Shown: piece by piece, positions 1 to 7,630 of the stretch
Numbering within the stretch: the stretch's first letter is position 1
How the letters are laid out: each line of letters begins with the position of its first letter
Assembly: GCF_025061645.1 (NCBI RefSeq)
Contig: NZ_JANYMP010000002.1
Location: 363,399 to 411,566 of the forward strand
Length of the DNA stretch: 48,168 nucleotides
Direction of reading: 5' to 3'
DNA from: Umezawaea endophytica
Lineage (GTDB): Bacteria; Actinomycetota; Actinomycetes; Mycobacteriales; Pseudonocardiaceae
Made by a program: the position numbers and the translations under genes
Notes under the pieces: generated by a model
What the model saw: only the letters and a program-made list of their open reading frames with translations
Told to the model about the DNA's origin: nothing
The model's database searches: none

Positions 1-1
1 C

Positions 2-208
2 GGGCTGCCGCGCGGCAACATCTTCCACGGCGACCTCGCGTGGCCGTTCGCGGAGGATGGCGAGGCGGGTGGCTGGGGCGTGGAGACCGACGTGGCCAAC
101 GTGTTCGTCTGCGGCGCGGGTGCGCGGCGCGGCGGTGGGGTCAGCGGCATCGGCGGTCACAACGCGGCTATGGCGGTGCTGGACGCGCGACGAGCAGCGA
201 TCCGCTGA
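2..208 (+). CDS. FAD-dependent oxidoreductase (phytoene desaturase family), C-terminal fragment
   Basis: The window opens inside this gene; only the last 68 codons are present, ending at TGA 206-208. The translation contains IFHGDLAWPF, then NVFVCGAGARRGGGVSGIGG followed by HNAAMAVL. This is the C-terminal FAD-binding signature of phytoene-desaturase-like NAD(P)/FAD oxidoreductases, with the Gly-rich stretch and an Asn-Ala-Ala helix that close over the flavin. The substrate cannot be told from this piece; such proteins act on carotenoids but many actinobacterial members are uncharacterised. The final 23 or so codons lie inside a 101-bp tandem repeat, so alternative C-termini are encoded just downstream in other frames. 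The family call is fairly secure; the specific reaction is unknown. Confidence 0.75.
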   Translation, partial: GLPRGNIFHGDLAWPFAEDGEAGGWGVETDVANVFVCGAGARRGGGVSGIGGHNAAMAVLDARRAAIR

Positions 209-439
209 CGGCCTGCCTCGCCTTGTGGCGGGGTGGTGGGGTCAGCGGGATCGGTGGTCGCAACGCGGCTATGGCGCTGCTCGGCGCGCGACGAGCGGCG
301 ACTCGCTGACGGCCTGCCTCGCCTTGTGGCGGGGTGGTGGGGTCAGCGGGATCGGTGGTCACAACGCGGCTATGGCGCTGCTCGGCGCGCGACGAGCGGC
401 GACTCGCTGACGACCTGCCCCGTCTCGTGGCGCGGTGGC
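137..439 (+). repeat. Three tandem 101-bp copies of the oxidoreductase gene tail
   Basis: Units start at 137, 238 and 339. Each begins GGGGTCAGCGG and carries the last coding stretch of the upstream gene, its TGA stop (206-208, 307-309, 408-410) and about 30 bp of downstream DNA. By eye copies 1 and 2 differ at 9 positions and copies 2 and 3 at 7, with most of the latter in the non-coding part. Because 101 is not a multiple of three, each copy lies in a different frame, yet each still encodes GIGG(H/R)NAAMA(V/L)L plus a stop. No fourth copy follows. Confidence 0.9.
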
Positions 440-621
440 GAGCTGCCCCGGCTCGCTCCTCGGCACCTGTCCCGGCTTGCTCAGCAGCTCGTTCCTCGGT
501 GCGGGCCGAGATCGACGCGGTTCGCGCGCACGGCCGAGCGGCGGGAGACGCCCGAGCTGCGGCCCGAAGACGCGGGCCGGTCCGGATCATGGGTCGCCGT
601 GTCGCCCGTGTCGCCCGTGTC

Positions 622-658
622 GCCGGGTCGTCCGCGGTGTGCGGGCGGACGACCCGGC
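622..658. terminator. Perfect 14-bp hairpin, likely bidirectional terminator
   Basis: The arms GCCGGGTCGTCCGC (622-635) and its exact complement (645-658) flank a 9-nt loop. The hairpin lies 12 bp beyond the stop of the minus-strand gene at 670-1776 and downstream of the plus-strand oxidoreductase tail. It has no T-run on either side, as is common in GC-rich actinobacteria. Just upstream (about 597-621) the 9-mer CGTGTCGCC is repeated three times. I see no gene between 440 and 669. Confidence 0.6.
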
Positions 659-669
659 GGCACGAGGGT

Positions 670-1776
670 TCAGTCGTGCTCGCCCACGTAGGCGATGTCG
701 AACGGGGCGTTCACCGGGGCGCCTGCCGCGGTGTAGCACTGGACGGTGGCGGTCACGCCGGTCCAGTAGGCGATGGCGCACGAGTCGGAAGTCGTGTCGT
801 AGGCCGTGACCTGGAAGTCGCCGCCGGTCAGCAGCAGCGACGGGGTCAGGGCGCGGGTGCCCGGCATCGGGGTGGTGATGGTCCACGTCGGTAGCGGGTA
901 GGCCCAGGTGGTGGGGGCGCTGGGGACGGTGCTGATCCAGCCGTAGGCGGAGACGAGGCCGGGTGAGGGGTTCTTGTCGCCGACGACGTTGCCCTTGTCG
1001 ACGAAGGTGACGTTGAAGTCGCCGTCGGCAGGCGCCCCGGTCGGGGTGAAGCAGCGGACAAGCACGTGGTGGTAGATCGTGTCGGGGTACCAGTCGGCGG
1101 TCTTGCACCACGTGTTCGTCTGCCCGGTGGCGGTGACCAGGACGGTGCCGCCCGCGTTGCCGCCCAGCGCCTTGAAGGAGACCTTGTACTGCCCGAGGAC
1201 CTCCCGCGCGTGCACGACGGCGTTGGTGGTGGAGTTGTGCGCGGTGACCGTGCCGTTGTTGGTCGCGCGGTAGCCGAACCCGTAGTAGCTGCTCCGCAGG
1301 TTGGTGAACGAGGCCGTGAACGTGCTGTCGACCAGCGCGCCGCCGAAGGTGTAGCAGCGGACGGTCAGGTACTGCCCGTCGACGGTCGGGGTGGTGACGG
1401 TGTTCTTGCAGCGCGTCCGGTTGTCGTAGCCGTAGGCGGTCACGTGCGTGATGCCCGCGGTGGCGGACATCCCTTCGACGAACACGGTGTACGTGCCCAC
1501 CCCGACGTGCCGGACCAGGTTGGCCGGGCCGCCGGTGGCGGAGCTGTACTGGTACGGGGCACTGGGCGAGTACCACTCGCCGACGACGTGGGCCGGGTCG
1601 TTCGCCCACACCCAGCCGTAGCCCTCGGTCGTCGCCGCTGCCGCGTCGGCGCAGGTCACGGCTTTCATCCGGCCATCGGTCACGCACGTGGCCGGTGCCG
1701 CGGCGGCCTGTGGCGCGACTGTCGCCACGAGGCTCAGCACGAGGCCTGCCAGCAGGATGGATCTGTTCGCTCTCAC
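670..1776 (-). CDS. Secreted protein with three cysteine-containing repeats
   Basis: A 368-residue protein with a clear Sec signal peptide: MRANR, a hydrophobic core rich in Leu/Val, then Ala-Ala-Ala-Ala near residue 27. The mature part holds about three degenerate repeats of roughly 95 residues. Each has a Tyr/Val strand pattern, a motif like HVTAYG, a CK pair, and a closing (V)RC(Y/F)T.xGAPxD motif ending in an aromatic strand. The paired cysteines suggest one disulfide per repeat. The GTG start at 1776 is preceded by GGAGGGG on the minus strand. The gene is divergent from the SARP-like regulator with 93 bp between starts, so the regulator may control it. I do not recognise a named family; the repeats suggest an extracellular beta-sandwich binding protein, which is inference. 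Confidence 0.7.
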   Translation of the reverse strand: MRANRSILLAGLVLSLVATVAPQAAAAPATCVTDGRMKAVTCADAAAATTEGYGWVWANDPAHVVGEWYSPSAPYQYSSATGGPANLVRHVGVGTYTVFVEGMSATAGITHVTAYGYDNRTRCKNTVTTPTVDGQYLTVRCYTFGGALVDSTFTASFTNLRSSYYGFGYRATNNGTVTAHNSTTNAVVHAREVLGQYKVSFKALGGNAGGTVLVTATGQTNTWCKTADWYPDTIYHHVLVRCFTPTGAPADGDFNVTFVDKGNVVGDKNPSPGLVSAYGWISTVPSAPTTWAYPLPTWTITTPMPGTRALTPSLLLTGGDFQVTAYDTTSDSCAIAYWTGVTATVQCYTAAGAPVNAPFDIAYVGEHD

Positions 1777-1869
1777 GGTTCCCCTCCAGCGCGGTATTTC
1801 CGGTCGGCCACCAGACTCCGCACGGGTGTCAGGGTTGGATCAGCGTGCGCTCAAGATCACGGGGGTCCG

Positions 1870-3843
1870 GTGGAGTCGGAGGGCAGGCGGCTGCTGGCGC
1901 GTCGCGGTGTGCGGGCCGCGCTGGACTGGATCGAACGAGTGCCCGTGGCCGAGCGCTCGACGGAGGTGCACTGCCTGCACGCGGAGGTGTTGGCGCTGGC
2001 GGGTGACCTTGACGCGGCGGCCGCGATCTGCCTGCCGCTGGCGGACGGGGGCGCTCCCGACGTGGCGCGGCTGCTGGGGCACCTGGAGTACCGGCGGGGC
2101 AGGCCGCGGCAGGCGTTGGAGTGGTACGCGAAGGGGCCGCCGGACGCGCTGCTGCTGGCGTGGACGGCGACGGCGCACTGGGCGATCGGCGACGAGGCGA
2201 AGTGCCGCGAGCACGCGGACCGGGCGTGGCTGGCCGCGACGGAGTCGGGCGACCGGCGGGCCATGGTGGCCAGTCACGTGGCGCTCGGGTTCGCGGCGGA
2301 GATGGTCGGGGACTGCGCGGCGGAGCAGCACCACTACGAGAAGGCGTTGGCACTGGCGGAGGCCGCGGGGGACCGGGTCGAGTCGGCGCGGATGCGGACC
2401 AACCTGTCGTCGCGGCTGCTCGGCGAGGCGCGGTACGCCGAAGCCGCCGCGATGGCGGACCTGGCGGTGGCGCAGGCCGAGGAGGTCGGCTACCTGACCG
2501 TGCTCGGCATCGCGCTCTGCAACGGCGGGGACGCGCTCCTGCGGCTGGGCGACCTGGACGCGGCGTGCGACCGGTTCGACCGCGCGCTGGCCGTGGAGCA
2601 CACGGTCGGGTCGCAGCGGTTGGCGTACCCGCTGGCGGGCTTGGGCGACGTGCACCGGGTGCGCGGTCGGACGAGCCTGGCCATGGCGTCCTACGAGGAG
2701 GCGATCCGGGTCTGCGGCGCCGAGGGCGACCGTCAGGGGTTGGTGCCCGCGCTCGTCGGGCTGGCGCTGCTGGTGGCGTCGCAGGACCCGAGCACAGCGG
2801 CTGACCTGGCTGAACGGGCGCACAGCTCCGCCGTGGGGCCCGCCGTGATCCGCACCCTGTTGGCGCTGGGCTGGGCGGCCGAGCGGGGCGGCGACCACCA
2901 GCGGGCCGCCGACCTCGCCACGCGGACCGCGGAGAAGGCACGCCTGCACCGGGACCGCGCCCGGCTGGCGGAAGCCCTGGAACTGCTGGCCACCGCCCGG
3001 CCCGCGAAGGCGAGGACCGCGCTCGTGGAGGCGAAGGCGATCTGGCGCGAGACCGGCGCCGTGGTGGACGGTCTGCGGATCACCGTGCTGCTGGGCGCGG
3101 TGCCGCACGCGTCCGCGGCCGAGCGCGCGGACGCCAGGGCGGCTGGGGAATCCCTCGCGGCTCGGGGGATCCCGTCACCGGTCGACCCCGTGGTGATCCG
3201 CACGCTCGGCCGGTTCGAGGTCCGGGTCGCGGGGGAGCCGCTGCCGAGGTCCGTGTGGCAGTCGCGCAAGGCGAGGGACCTGCTGCGGATACTGGTGGTC
3301 CGCCGCGGCCGCGGGATCGCCCGCGACGAGTTGGCCCGCCTGCTGTGGGCCGACGACTCCGACCGGGTCGGCCACCGGCTCTCCGTCGCCCTGTCGACGG
3401 TCCGCTCCGTCCTGGACCCGGCGGGCGACCTCGTGCTGGCGGACCAGCACACCGTGGCGCTGGACACGGGTCGGGCCGCGATCGACCTGGAGGACTTCCT
3501 GGCGGACGCCCAGGAGGGGCTGCGGACGGGCGACAAGGCGACCCTGGTCGCCGCCGAGGCGGCGTACACGGGCGACCTGTTCGAGGACGAGCCGTACGAC
3601 GACTGGGCCGTGGCCCTGCGCGAGGAGGCGCGCGCGGTGTACCTGCGGGTGGCCCGCACGCTGGCGACCCGAGCGTCCGACGTCGACGAGGCCGGGTACT
3701 ACCTGCAACGCCTGCTGGCCAAGGACCCCTACGACGAGCAGGCCCACCTCGCCCTGGTCGAGGCCCTGACCGCGGCGGGCAGGCACGGTGCCGCGATCAG
3801 GGCGAGGACGCGCTTCACCGAGGCGATGGGCTCCCTGTCCTAG
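1870..3843 (+). CDS. SARP/BTAD-type transcriptional regulator with N-terminal TPR region
   Basis: A 657-residue protein. Residues 1 to about 430 are helical tetratricopeptide-like repeats, for example ALEWYAKGP, HHYEKALALAEAAGD and ACDRFDRALAVE. An OmpR-like winged-helix domain starts near residue 441 (IRTLGRFEVRVAGE, WQSRKARDLLRILVVRRGR, IARDELARLLW). A bacterial transcriptional activation domain (BTAD) runs from about 538 to the end (LEDFLADAQEGL, YYLQRLLAKDPYDEQAHLAL). The GTG at 1870 is chosen because a GGGGG tract lies 5-8 bp upstream and because longer in-frame readings lack homologous character. Canonical SARPs carry the DNA-binding and BTAD part at the N-terminus, so the order here is inverted. 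No biosynthetic cluster is visible nearby; the divergent secreted protein is the obvious candidate target. Confidence 0.8.
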   Translation: MESEGRRLLARRGVRAALDWIERVPVAERSTEVHCLHAEVLALAGDLDAAAAICLPLADGGAPDVARLLGHLEYRRGRPRQALEWYAKGPPDALLLAWTATAHWAIGDEAKCREHADRAWLAATESGDRRAMVASHVALGFAAEMVGDCAAEQHHYEKALALAEAAGDRVESARMRTNLSSRLLGEARYAEAAAMADLAVAQAEEVGYLTVLGIALCNGGDALLRLGDLDAACDRFDRALAVEHTVGSQRLAYPLAGLGDVHRVRGRTSLAMASYEEAIRVCGAEGDRQGLVPALVGLALLVASQDPSTAADLAERAHSSAVGPAVIRTLLALGWAAERGGDHQRAADLATRTAEKARLHRDRARLAEALELLATARPAKARTALVEAKAIWRETGAVVDGLRITVLLGAVPHASAAERADARAAGESLAARGIPSPVDPVVIRTLGRFEVRVAGEPLPRSVWQSRKARDLLRILVVRRGRGIARDELARLLWADDSDRVGHRLSVALSTVRSVLDPAGDLVLADQHTVALDTGRAAIDLEDFLADAQEGLRTGDKATLVAAEAAYTGDLFEDEPYDDWAVALREEARAVYLRVARTLATRASDVDEAGYYLQRLLAKDPYDEQAHLALVEALTAAGRHGAAIRARTRFTEAMGSLS

Positions 3844-3846
3844 TGG

Positions 3847-3929
3847 CCACGCCGTCCTGGGGGCCACGCTGTCGGAGAGACCACGCCGTCGGAGAGCCAT
3901 GCCGTCCTGGAGCCACGCTGTTCTGCCCA
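3847..3929 (+). repeat. Five tandem 16-17 bp units after the regulator stop codon
   Basis: Units beginning CCAYGCYGT start at 3847, 3864, 3881, 3897 and 3913, giving periods of 17, 17, 16 and 16. The consensus is CCACGCCGTCSTGGAG or close variants with GGAGAG tails. The array starts 3 bp past the TAG of the regulator and fills much of the 162-bp gap before the convergent oxidoreductase. No clear hairpin with a T-run is seen. Confidence 0.8.
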
Positions 3930-4005
3930 GAGGGCGAGCTTGGCGACGTTTCGGTTCCGCGGCTCCCTCGTTCCCGCAAGTGCGGCCTTCGACCGAGGGA
4001 CAGGT

Positions 4006-6297
4006 CTAGCCCCGGTGCTCCAGCCGCACGACGATCGACTTGGACGTCGGCGTGCCGGACGTCGTGGCCGTGGAGTCCAGCGGTACCAGCGAGTTCGCCT
4101 CCGGGAAGTACGCGGCGGCGCAGCCGACGGCCGTCGGGTACGAGACGATCCGGAACGACTCGGCGCGCCGTTCGGTGACGCCGGTCGGGTCTTCCGGCCA
4201 CTCGCTGACGATGTCGACGACCTCGCCGTCGGCGAAGCCGAGCGACGTCAGGTCGTCCGGTGCGACGAACACGACCCGCCGTCCGTCCTTCACACCGCGG
4301 TAGCGGTCGTCCAAGCCGTAGATCGTGGTGTTGTACTGGTCGTGGCTGCGCATGGTCTGGAGCAGCAACCGGCTTTCCGGCACGTGCAGCACGGTCAGCT
4401 CGTTCGCGGTGAAGTTCGCCTTGCCGGACTTGGTGGCGTTGAACTCCCGCGCGTCACGGGGGGCGTGGGGCAGGACGAACCCGTCCGGCTGCCGGACCCG
4501 CGCGTTGTAGTCGGAGCAGCCGGGCACGACGTTGGCGATGCGGTCGCGGATGGCGTCGTAGTCCTTCTCGAACTCCTCCCACGGCACGGGGTGTTCGCCG
4601 CCGAGGACCTCGCGGGCCAGGCGGCAGACGATCGACACCTCGGACAGCAGGTGGTCGCTCGCGGGCGCGAGCCTGCCGCGGGAGCGGTGCACGACGGACA
4701 TCGAGTCCTCGACGGTGACGAACTGCTCGCCGGAGTGCTGGAGGTCGCTCTCGGTGCGCCCCAGCGTCGGCAGGATCAGCGCCACCTTGCCGGTGACGAA
4801 GTGCGACCGGTTGAGCTTGGTCGACACGTGCACGGTCAGGTCGCAGCCGCGCAGGGCCTTCTCGGTCACGGGCGTGTCCGGCGAGGCGGAGGCGAAGTTG
4901 CCGCCCACGGCGAAGAAGACGCGGGCGTCGCCGTCGCGCATGGCGCGGATCGCCGCCACGGTGTCGAACCCGTGCTTGCGCGGCACCCGGATGGAGAACT
5001 CCTGCTCCAGCGCGGACATGAACTTCTCCGGCATCTTCTCCCAGATGCCCATGGTCCGGTCGCCCTGCACGTTGGAGTGCCCGCGCACCGGGCACAGGCC
5101 CGCGCCGGGCTTGCCGATCATGCCGCGCAGCAGCACCACGTTGGTGATCTCCTGGATGGAGGGCACCGAGTGCTTGTGCTGCGTCAGGCCCATCGCCCAG
5201 CAGACGATCGTCCGCTCCGAGTCCGCGAACATCCGCGCGACCTTGGTGATCTGCTCGCGCGACAGCCCGGTCGCGGTGTCGACCGACGCCCAGTCGACCT
5301 CGGTGACGTGCGCCTTGTAGTCCTCGAAGCCGTGGGTGTACTTCGCGATGAAGTCGCGGTCCTCCGCGCCCCACGACAGCAGCAGGCTGCCGATCGCCTG
5401 GAACAGCGCCTGGTCGCCACCGAGCTTGATCTGCACGAACTCGTCGGCCAGCGGCGTGCCCTTGCCGACCAGGCCGCGCACGTTCTGCGGGTTCTTGAAC
5501 CGCATCAGCCCGGCCTCGGGCAGCGGGTTGATCGCGATGATCTTCGCGCCGTTGCCCTTCGCCTCCTCCAGCGCGGACAGCATCCGCGGGTGGTTCGTGC
5601 CGGGGTTCTGGCCCATGACGACGATCAGGTCGGCACCGTGGACGTCGTTGATGCTGACCGAGCCCTTGCCGATGCCGGTGGTCGCGCTGAGCGCGGCGCC
5701 GGAGGACTCGTGGCACATGTTCGAGCAGTCCGGCAGGTTGTTCGTGCCGTAGGACCGGACCAGGAGCTGGTAGAGGAACGCGGCCTCGTTGCTGGTGCGG
5801 CCGGACGTGTAGAACACGGCCTGGTCCGGGCTCGCCAGCCCGTTGAGCTGCTCGGCGACCAGCCGGAGCGCCGCGTCCCAGGCGATCGGCTCGTAGTGCG
5901 TGGCGCCTTCGCGCAGCACGAACGGCTCGGTGATCCGACCCTGCTGGCCGAGCCAGTAGTCGGTCTTCTCGCCCAGGTCGGTGATGGTGTGCTCGGCGAA
6001 AAACTCACGCCCGACGCGCCGCCTGGTCGCTTCCTCGGCGACGGCCTTGGCCCCGTTCTCGCAGAACTCCGCCAGCTTGCGGTGCCCCTGCGGCTCCGGC
6101 CACGCGCAGCCGGGGCAGTCGAAGCCCTCGCGCTGGTTCAGCAGCCGCAGCGTGCTGGCCGTCCGCGTCACGCCCATCTGCTCGACACCGCGTTTCAGCG
6201 AGACCGCGACACCGGGGATGCCCGCGGCCCACCCCTTCGGCTTCGTCACGTCGAGTTGCGACTCGTCGACATCCTGCTGCGGTGGCTTCCGGGTCAT
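4006..6297 (-). CDS. FdhF/YdeP family molybdopterin oxidoreductase
   Basis: A 763-residue protein, close to E. coli YdeP in length. The N-terminus carries FDCPGCAWPEP (C61, C64), typical of the FdhF/YdeP subfamily. It is followed by the molybdopterin oxidoreductase fold: GRTSNEAAFLYQL, CSNMCHESSGAAL, VVMGQNPGTNHPRML, AMGLTQHKHSV and a C-terminal molydopterin-dinucleotide-binding domain (GKANFTANEL, RSHDQYNTTIYG). Cys195 in MCHESSG sits where formate dehydrogenase H carries selenocysteine, so it is the likely Mo ligand. The start at 6297 follows TTGGAGG on the minus strand; a longer reading would cross the terminator at 6369-6424. Relatives are usually called formate-dehydrogenase-like, and YdeP is linked to acid resistance; the substrate here is unknown. 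No fdhD or Moco gene is adjacent. Confidence 0.88.
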   Translation of the reverse strand: MTRKPPQQDVDESQLDVTKPKGWAAGIPGVAVSLKRGVEQMGVTRTASTLRLLNQREGFDCPGCAWPEPQGHRKLAEFCENGAKAVAEEATRRRVGREFFAEHTITDLGEKTDYWLGQQGRITEPFVLREGATHYEPIAWDAALRLVAEQLNGLASPDQAVFYTSGRTSNEAAFLYQLLVRSYGTNNLPDCSNMCHESSGAALSATTGIGKGSVSINDVHGADLIVVMGQNPGTNHPRMLSALEEAKGNGAKIIAINPLPEAGLMRFKNPQNVRGLVGKGTPLADEFVQIKLGGDQALFQAIGSLLLSWGAEDRDFIAKYTHGFEDYKAHVTEVDWASVDTATGLSREQITKVARMFADSERTIVCWAMGLTQHKHSVPSIQEITNVVLLRGMIGKPGAGLCPVRGHSNVQGDRTMGIWEKMPEKFMSALEQEFSIRVPRKHGFDTVAAIRAMRDGDARVFFAVGGNFASASPDTPVTEKALRGCDLTVHVSTKLNRSHFVTGKVALILPTLGRTESDLQHSGEQFVTVEDSMSVVHRSRGRLAPASDHLLSEVSIVCRLAREVLGGEHPVPWEEFEKDYDAIRDRIANVVPGCSDYNARVRQPDGFVLPHAPRDAREFNATKSGKANFTANELTVLHVPESRLLLQTMRSHDQYNTTIYGLDDRYRGVKDGRRVVFVAPDDLTSLGFADGEVVDIVSEWPEDPTGVTERRAESFRIVSYPTAVGCAAAYFPEANSLVPLDSTATTSGTPTSKSIVVRLEHRG

Positions 6298-6368
6298 GCC
6301 TCCAAGTATGTATCCGCTGAAATCGCGGGGCAGGTCGTGTCGCTGTGATGTTGGTTGACGTGTCGACC

Positions 6369-6424
6369 AAAAACCAGCGGTCCCCTCACCGCCGCGTGCC
6401 GGGAGAGCGCGGCGATGGGGGACC
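6369..6424 (-). terminator. Rho-independent terminator after the 6582-7523 gene
   Basis: On the minus strand a two-part stem pairs GGTCCCC with GGGGACC and CGCCGCG with CGCGGCG, separated by 3-nt internal loops and a GC-rich apical loop. It is followed by GCTGGTTTTTGG. It lies in the 284-bp gap between the membrane-protein gene and the oxidoreductase, so the latter needs its own promoter within about 6298-6368. I see no gene in the rest of the gap (6425-6581). Confidence 0.8.
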
Positions 6425-6581
6425 GCGACTGGCTCGCCGAGAGAGGCGGAGCGGACCGCTGCCACGGGCTCCAAGGGGTTCGGTTGAGTCCGTGAATCCG
6501 ACTTCTACGCCTTCTGAGCTGGCCAATCCTGTTGAGTGTGAACTGAGTCATATGGCAACGACAGCATCCGTTCGGGTGACC

Positions 6582-7523
6582 TCAGCCGGGGCAGGTGTTG
6601 ATGGTCGGCATCGGCTTGGACGGGTCGAAGTAGTCGTCCGGCTTGCCGTCCACCAGCGTCGAGACGTGCGTCGACCGCGGCTCGGTGAACGACGGCGCGA
6701 GGAAGCCCTCGCGCGAGGCCGCGCAGCCGATCGAGTAGCTGTGCTCGGTCGAGGGGCCGGACCACATGCCCTGGCTCTCGGCGCGGAACGTCGGCCCCGA
6801 CCGCATGATGTAGTCGTACTGGATCCGGGTCACCGCGACGATGTCCATCGGACCGTTCAGCTTCCCGACGTCGTCGGTCGAGAACGCGTAGGCGAACACG
6901 TAGTCGGTGTGCACCACCAGTTCGCCCGCGCTCTTCGCCTCGATCGTCATCTTGCCGCTCACCTTCGGCTGGACGGGCAGCAGCGCCGTTCCCGGAGCGA
7001 TCCTGGTCGCGACCAGGCCCGCCTCGTCGTCGCGGCCGCCCGCGAACAGCGGGCGCAGCCCCTCCTGGTCGTCCAGCGCGAACAGGCCGAGCAGCGGTTC
7101 CACGTCGTGGCCCTCCACCACCCTGCGGTCGAGCCGGGCGGCGACCACGGCGGTGCGGGCCTTCGCGTACGCCTCGGCGACCTGCTCCGCGCTGAACGTC
7201 CCGATCGCCGCGGCCGGGGGGACGACCAGGCCCGCCTCGCCGTCGGGCCAGTAGGTGGCGGGCGTGCCGCGGAACGGGTCGGTCAGGTCCACCTTCGTGA
7301 TCGCCGTCGGCGACGCCGCGGGAGCCGGTTCGGTCGTGGGTCCCAGCGTGGCGCGGAGCCCGACCCCCAGCGCGACGACGGCCAGCAGCGCGAGGCCCGT
7401 GACGACCTTGTTGCCGTGCCGGACCAGCCAGGTTCTTCGGCGGACCCGGCGGACCTCGCTCGCGAGGCGGCCGATCACCGCCCGCGGCCACCCTGGGTGG
7501 CTCTCCACGCACTGCGCTCTCAC
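6582..7523 (-). CDS. Single-pass membrane protein of unknown function
   Basis: A 313-residue protein starting at GTG 7523, chosen because GGGGGAG lies 5 bp upstream; an ATG at 7550 is possible but lacks such a site. The N-terminal ~38 residues are basic (RRVRRRTWLVRHGNK). A single hydrophobic segment follows (VVTGLALLAVVALGVGL), and about 255 residues then lie outside the membrane. The outer part includes Pro/Ala-rich linker sequence and a mixed domain with TYWPDGEAGLVVPP, AYAKARTAVVAARLD and a C-terminal Cys pair (IGCAAS ... INTCPG). The topology (inside N-terminus) follows the positive-inside rule. The gene is divergent from valS (107 bp between starts) and is followed by a strong terminator. 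I do not recognise the family; similar one-pass proteins near valS are annotated hypothetical. Confidence 0.7.
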   Translation of the reverse strand: MRAQCVESHPGWPRAVIGRLASEVRRVRRRTWLVRHGNKVVTGLALLAVVALGVGLRATLGPTTEPAPAASPTAITKVDLTDPFRGTPATYWPDGEAGLVVPPAAAIGTFSAEQVAEAYAKARTAVVAARLDRRVVEGHDVEPLLGLFALDDQEGLRPLFAGGRDDEAGLVATRIAPGTALLPVQPKVSGKMTIEAKSAGELVVHTDYVFAYAFSTDDVGKLNGPMDIVAVTRIQYDYIMRSGPTFRAESQGMWSGPSTEHSYSIGCAASREGFLAPSFTEPRSTHVSTLVDGKPDDYFDPSKPMPTINTCPG

Positions 7524-7618
7524 GTCAACTCCCCCGTAGCCACCCGTCATTGGACGATCGGACGACGGGGCACGGGCGTTAGCAGGTATGTGGGAGTAAG
7601 TCGATAGCGAAGGGTTCG

Positions 7619-7624
7619 TAGACT
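7619..7624 (+). promoter_or_regulatory. Candidate -10 element of valS (leaderless start)
   Basis: TAGACT fits the actinobacterial TANNNT -10 consensus and ends 6 bp before the valS GTG. Transcription would then begin at or next to the start codon. No good ribosome binding site precedes the GTG, consistent with a leaderless message. No convincing -35 is visible. Confidence 0.45.
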
Positions 7625-7630
7625 CATGGT

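Noticed and set aside
1870-3843. SARP gene as marker of an antibiotic gene cluster
   Set aside because: No polyketide, peptide synthetase, terpene or tailoring genes lie in the window around it.
6379-6424. Possible riboswitch or molybdenum-cofactor aptamer upstream of the oxidoreductase gene
   Set aside because: The structure is a simple two-part stem followed on the minus strand by a T-run, which fits a terminator of the upstream gene. No aptamer-like conserved loops are visible.
6294-6551. Small minus-strand open frame (85 codons) between the membrane protein and oxidoreductase genes
   Set aside because: It runs through the terminator stem at 6379-6424, has a Ser/Arg/Pro-rich random composition and no ribosome binding site.
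7524-7630. T-box leader before valS
   Set aside because: The gap is only 107 bp, the TAGACT box implies a leaderless transcript, and no T-box sequence or specifier loop is seen.
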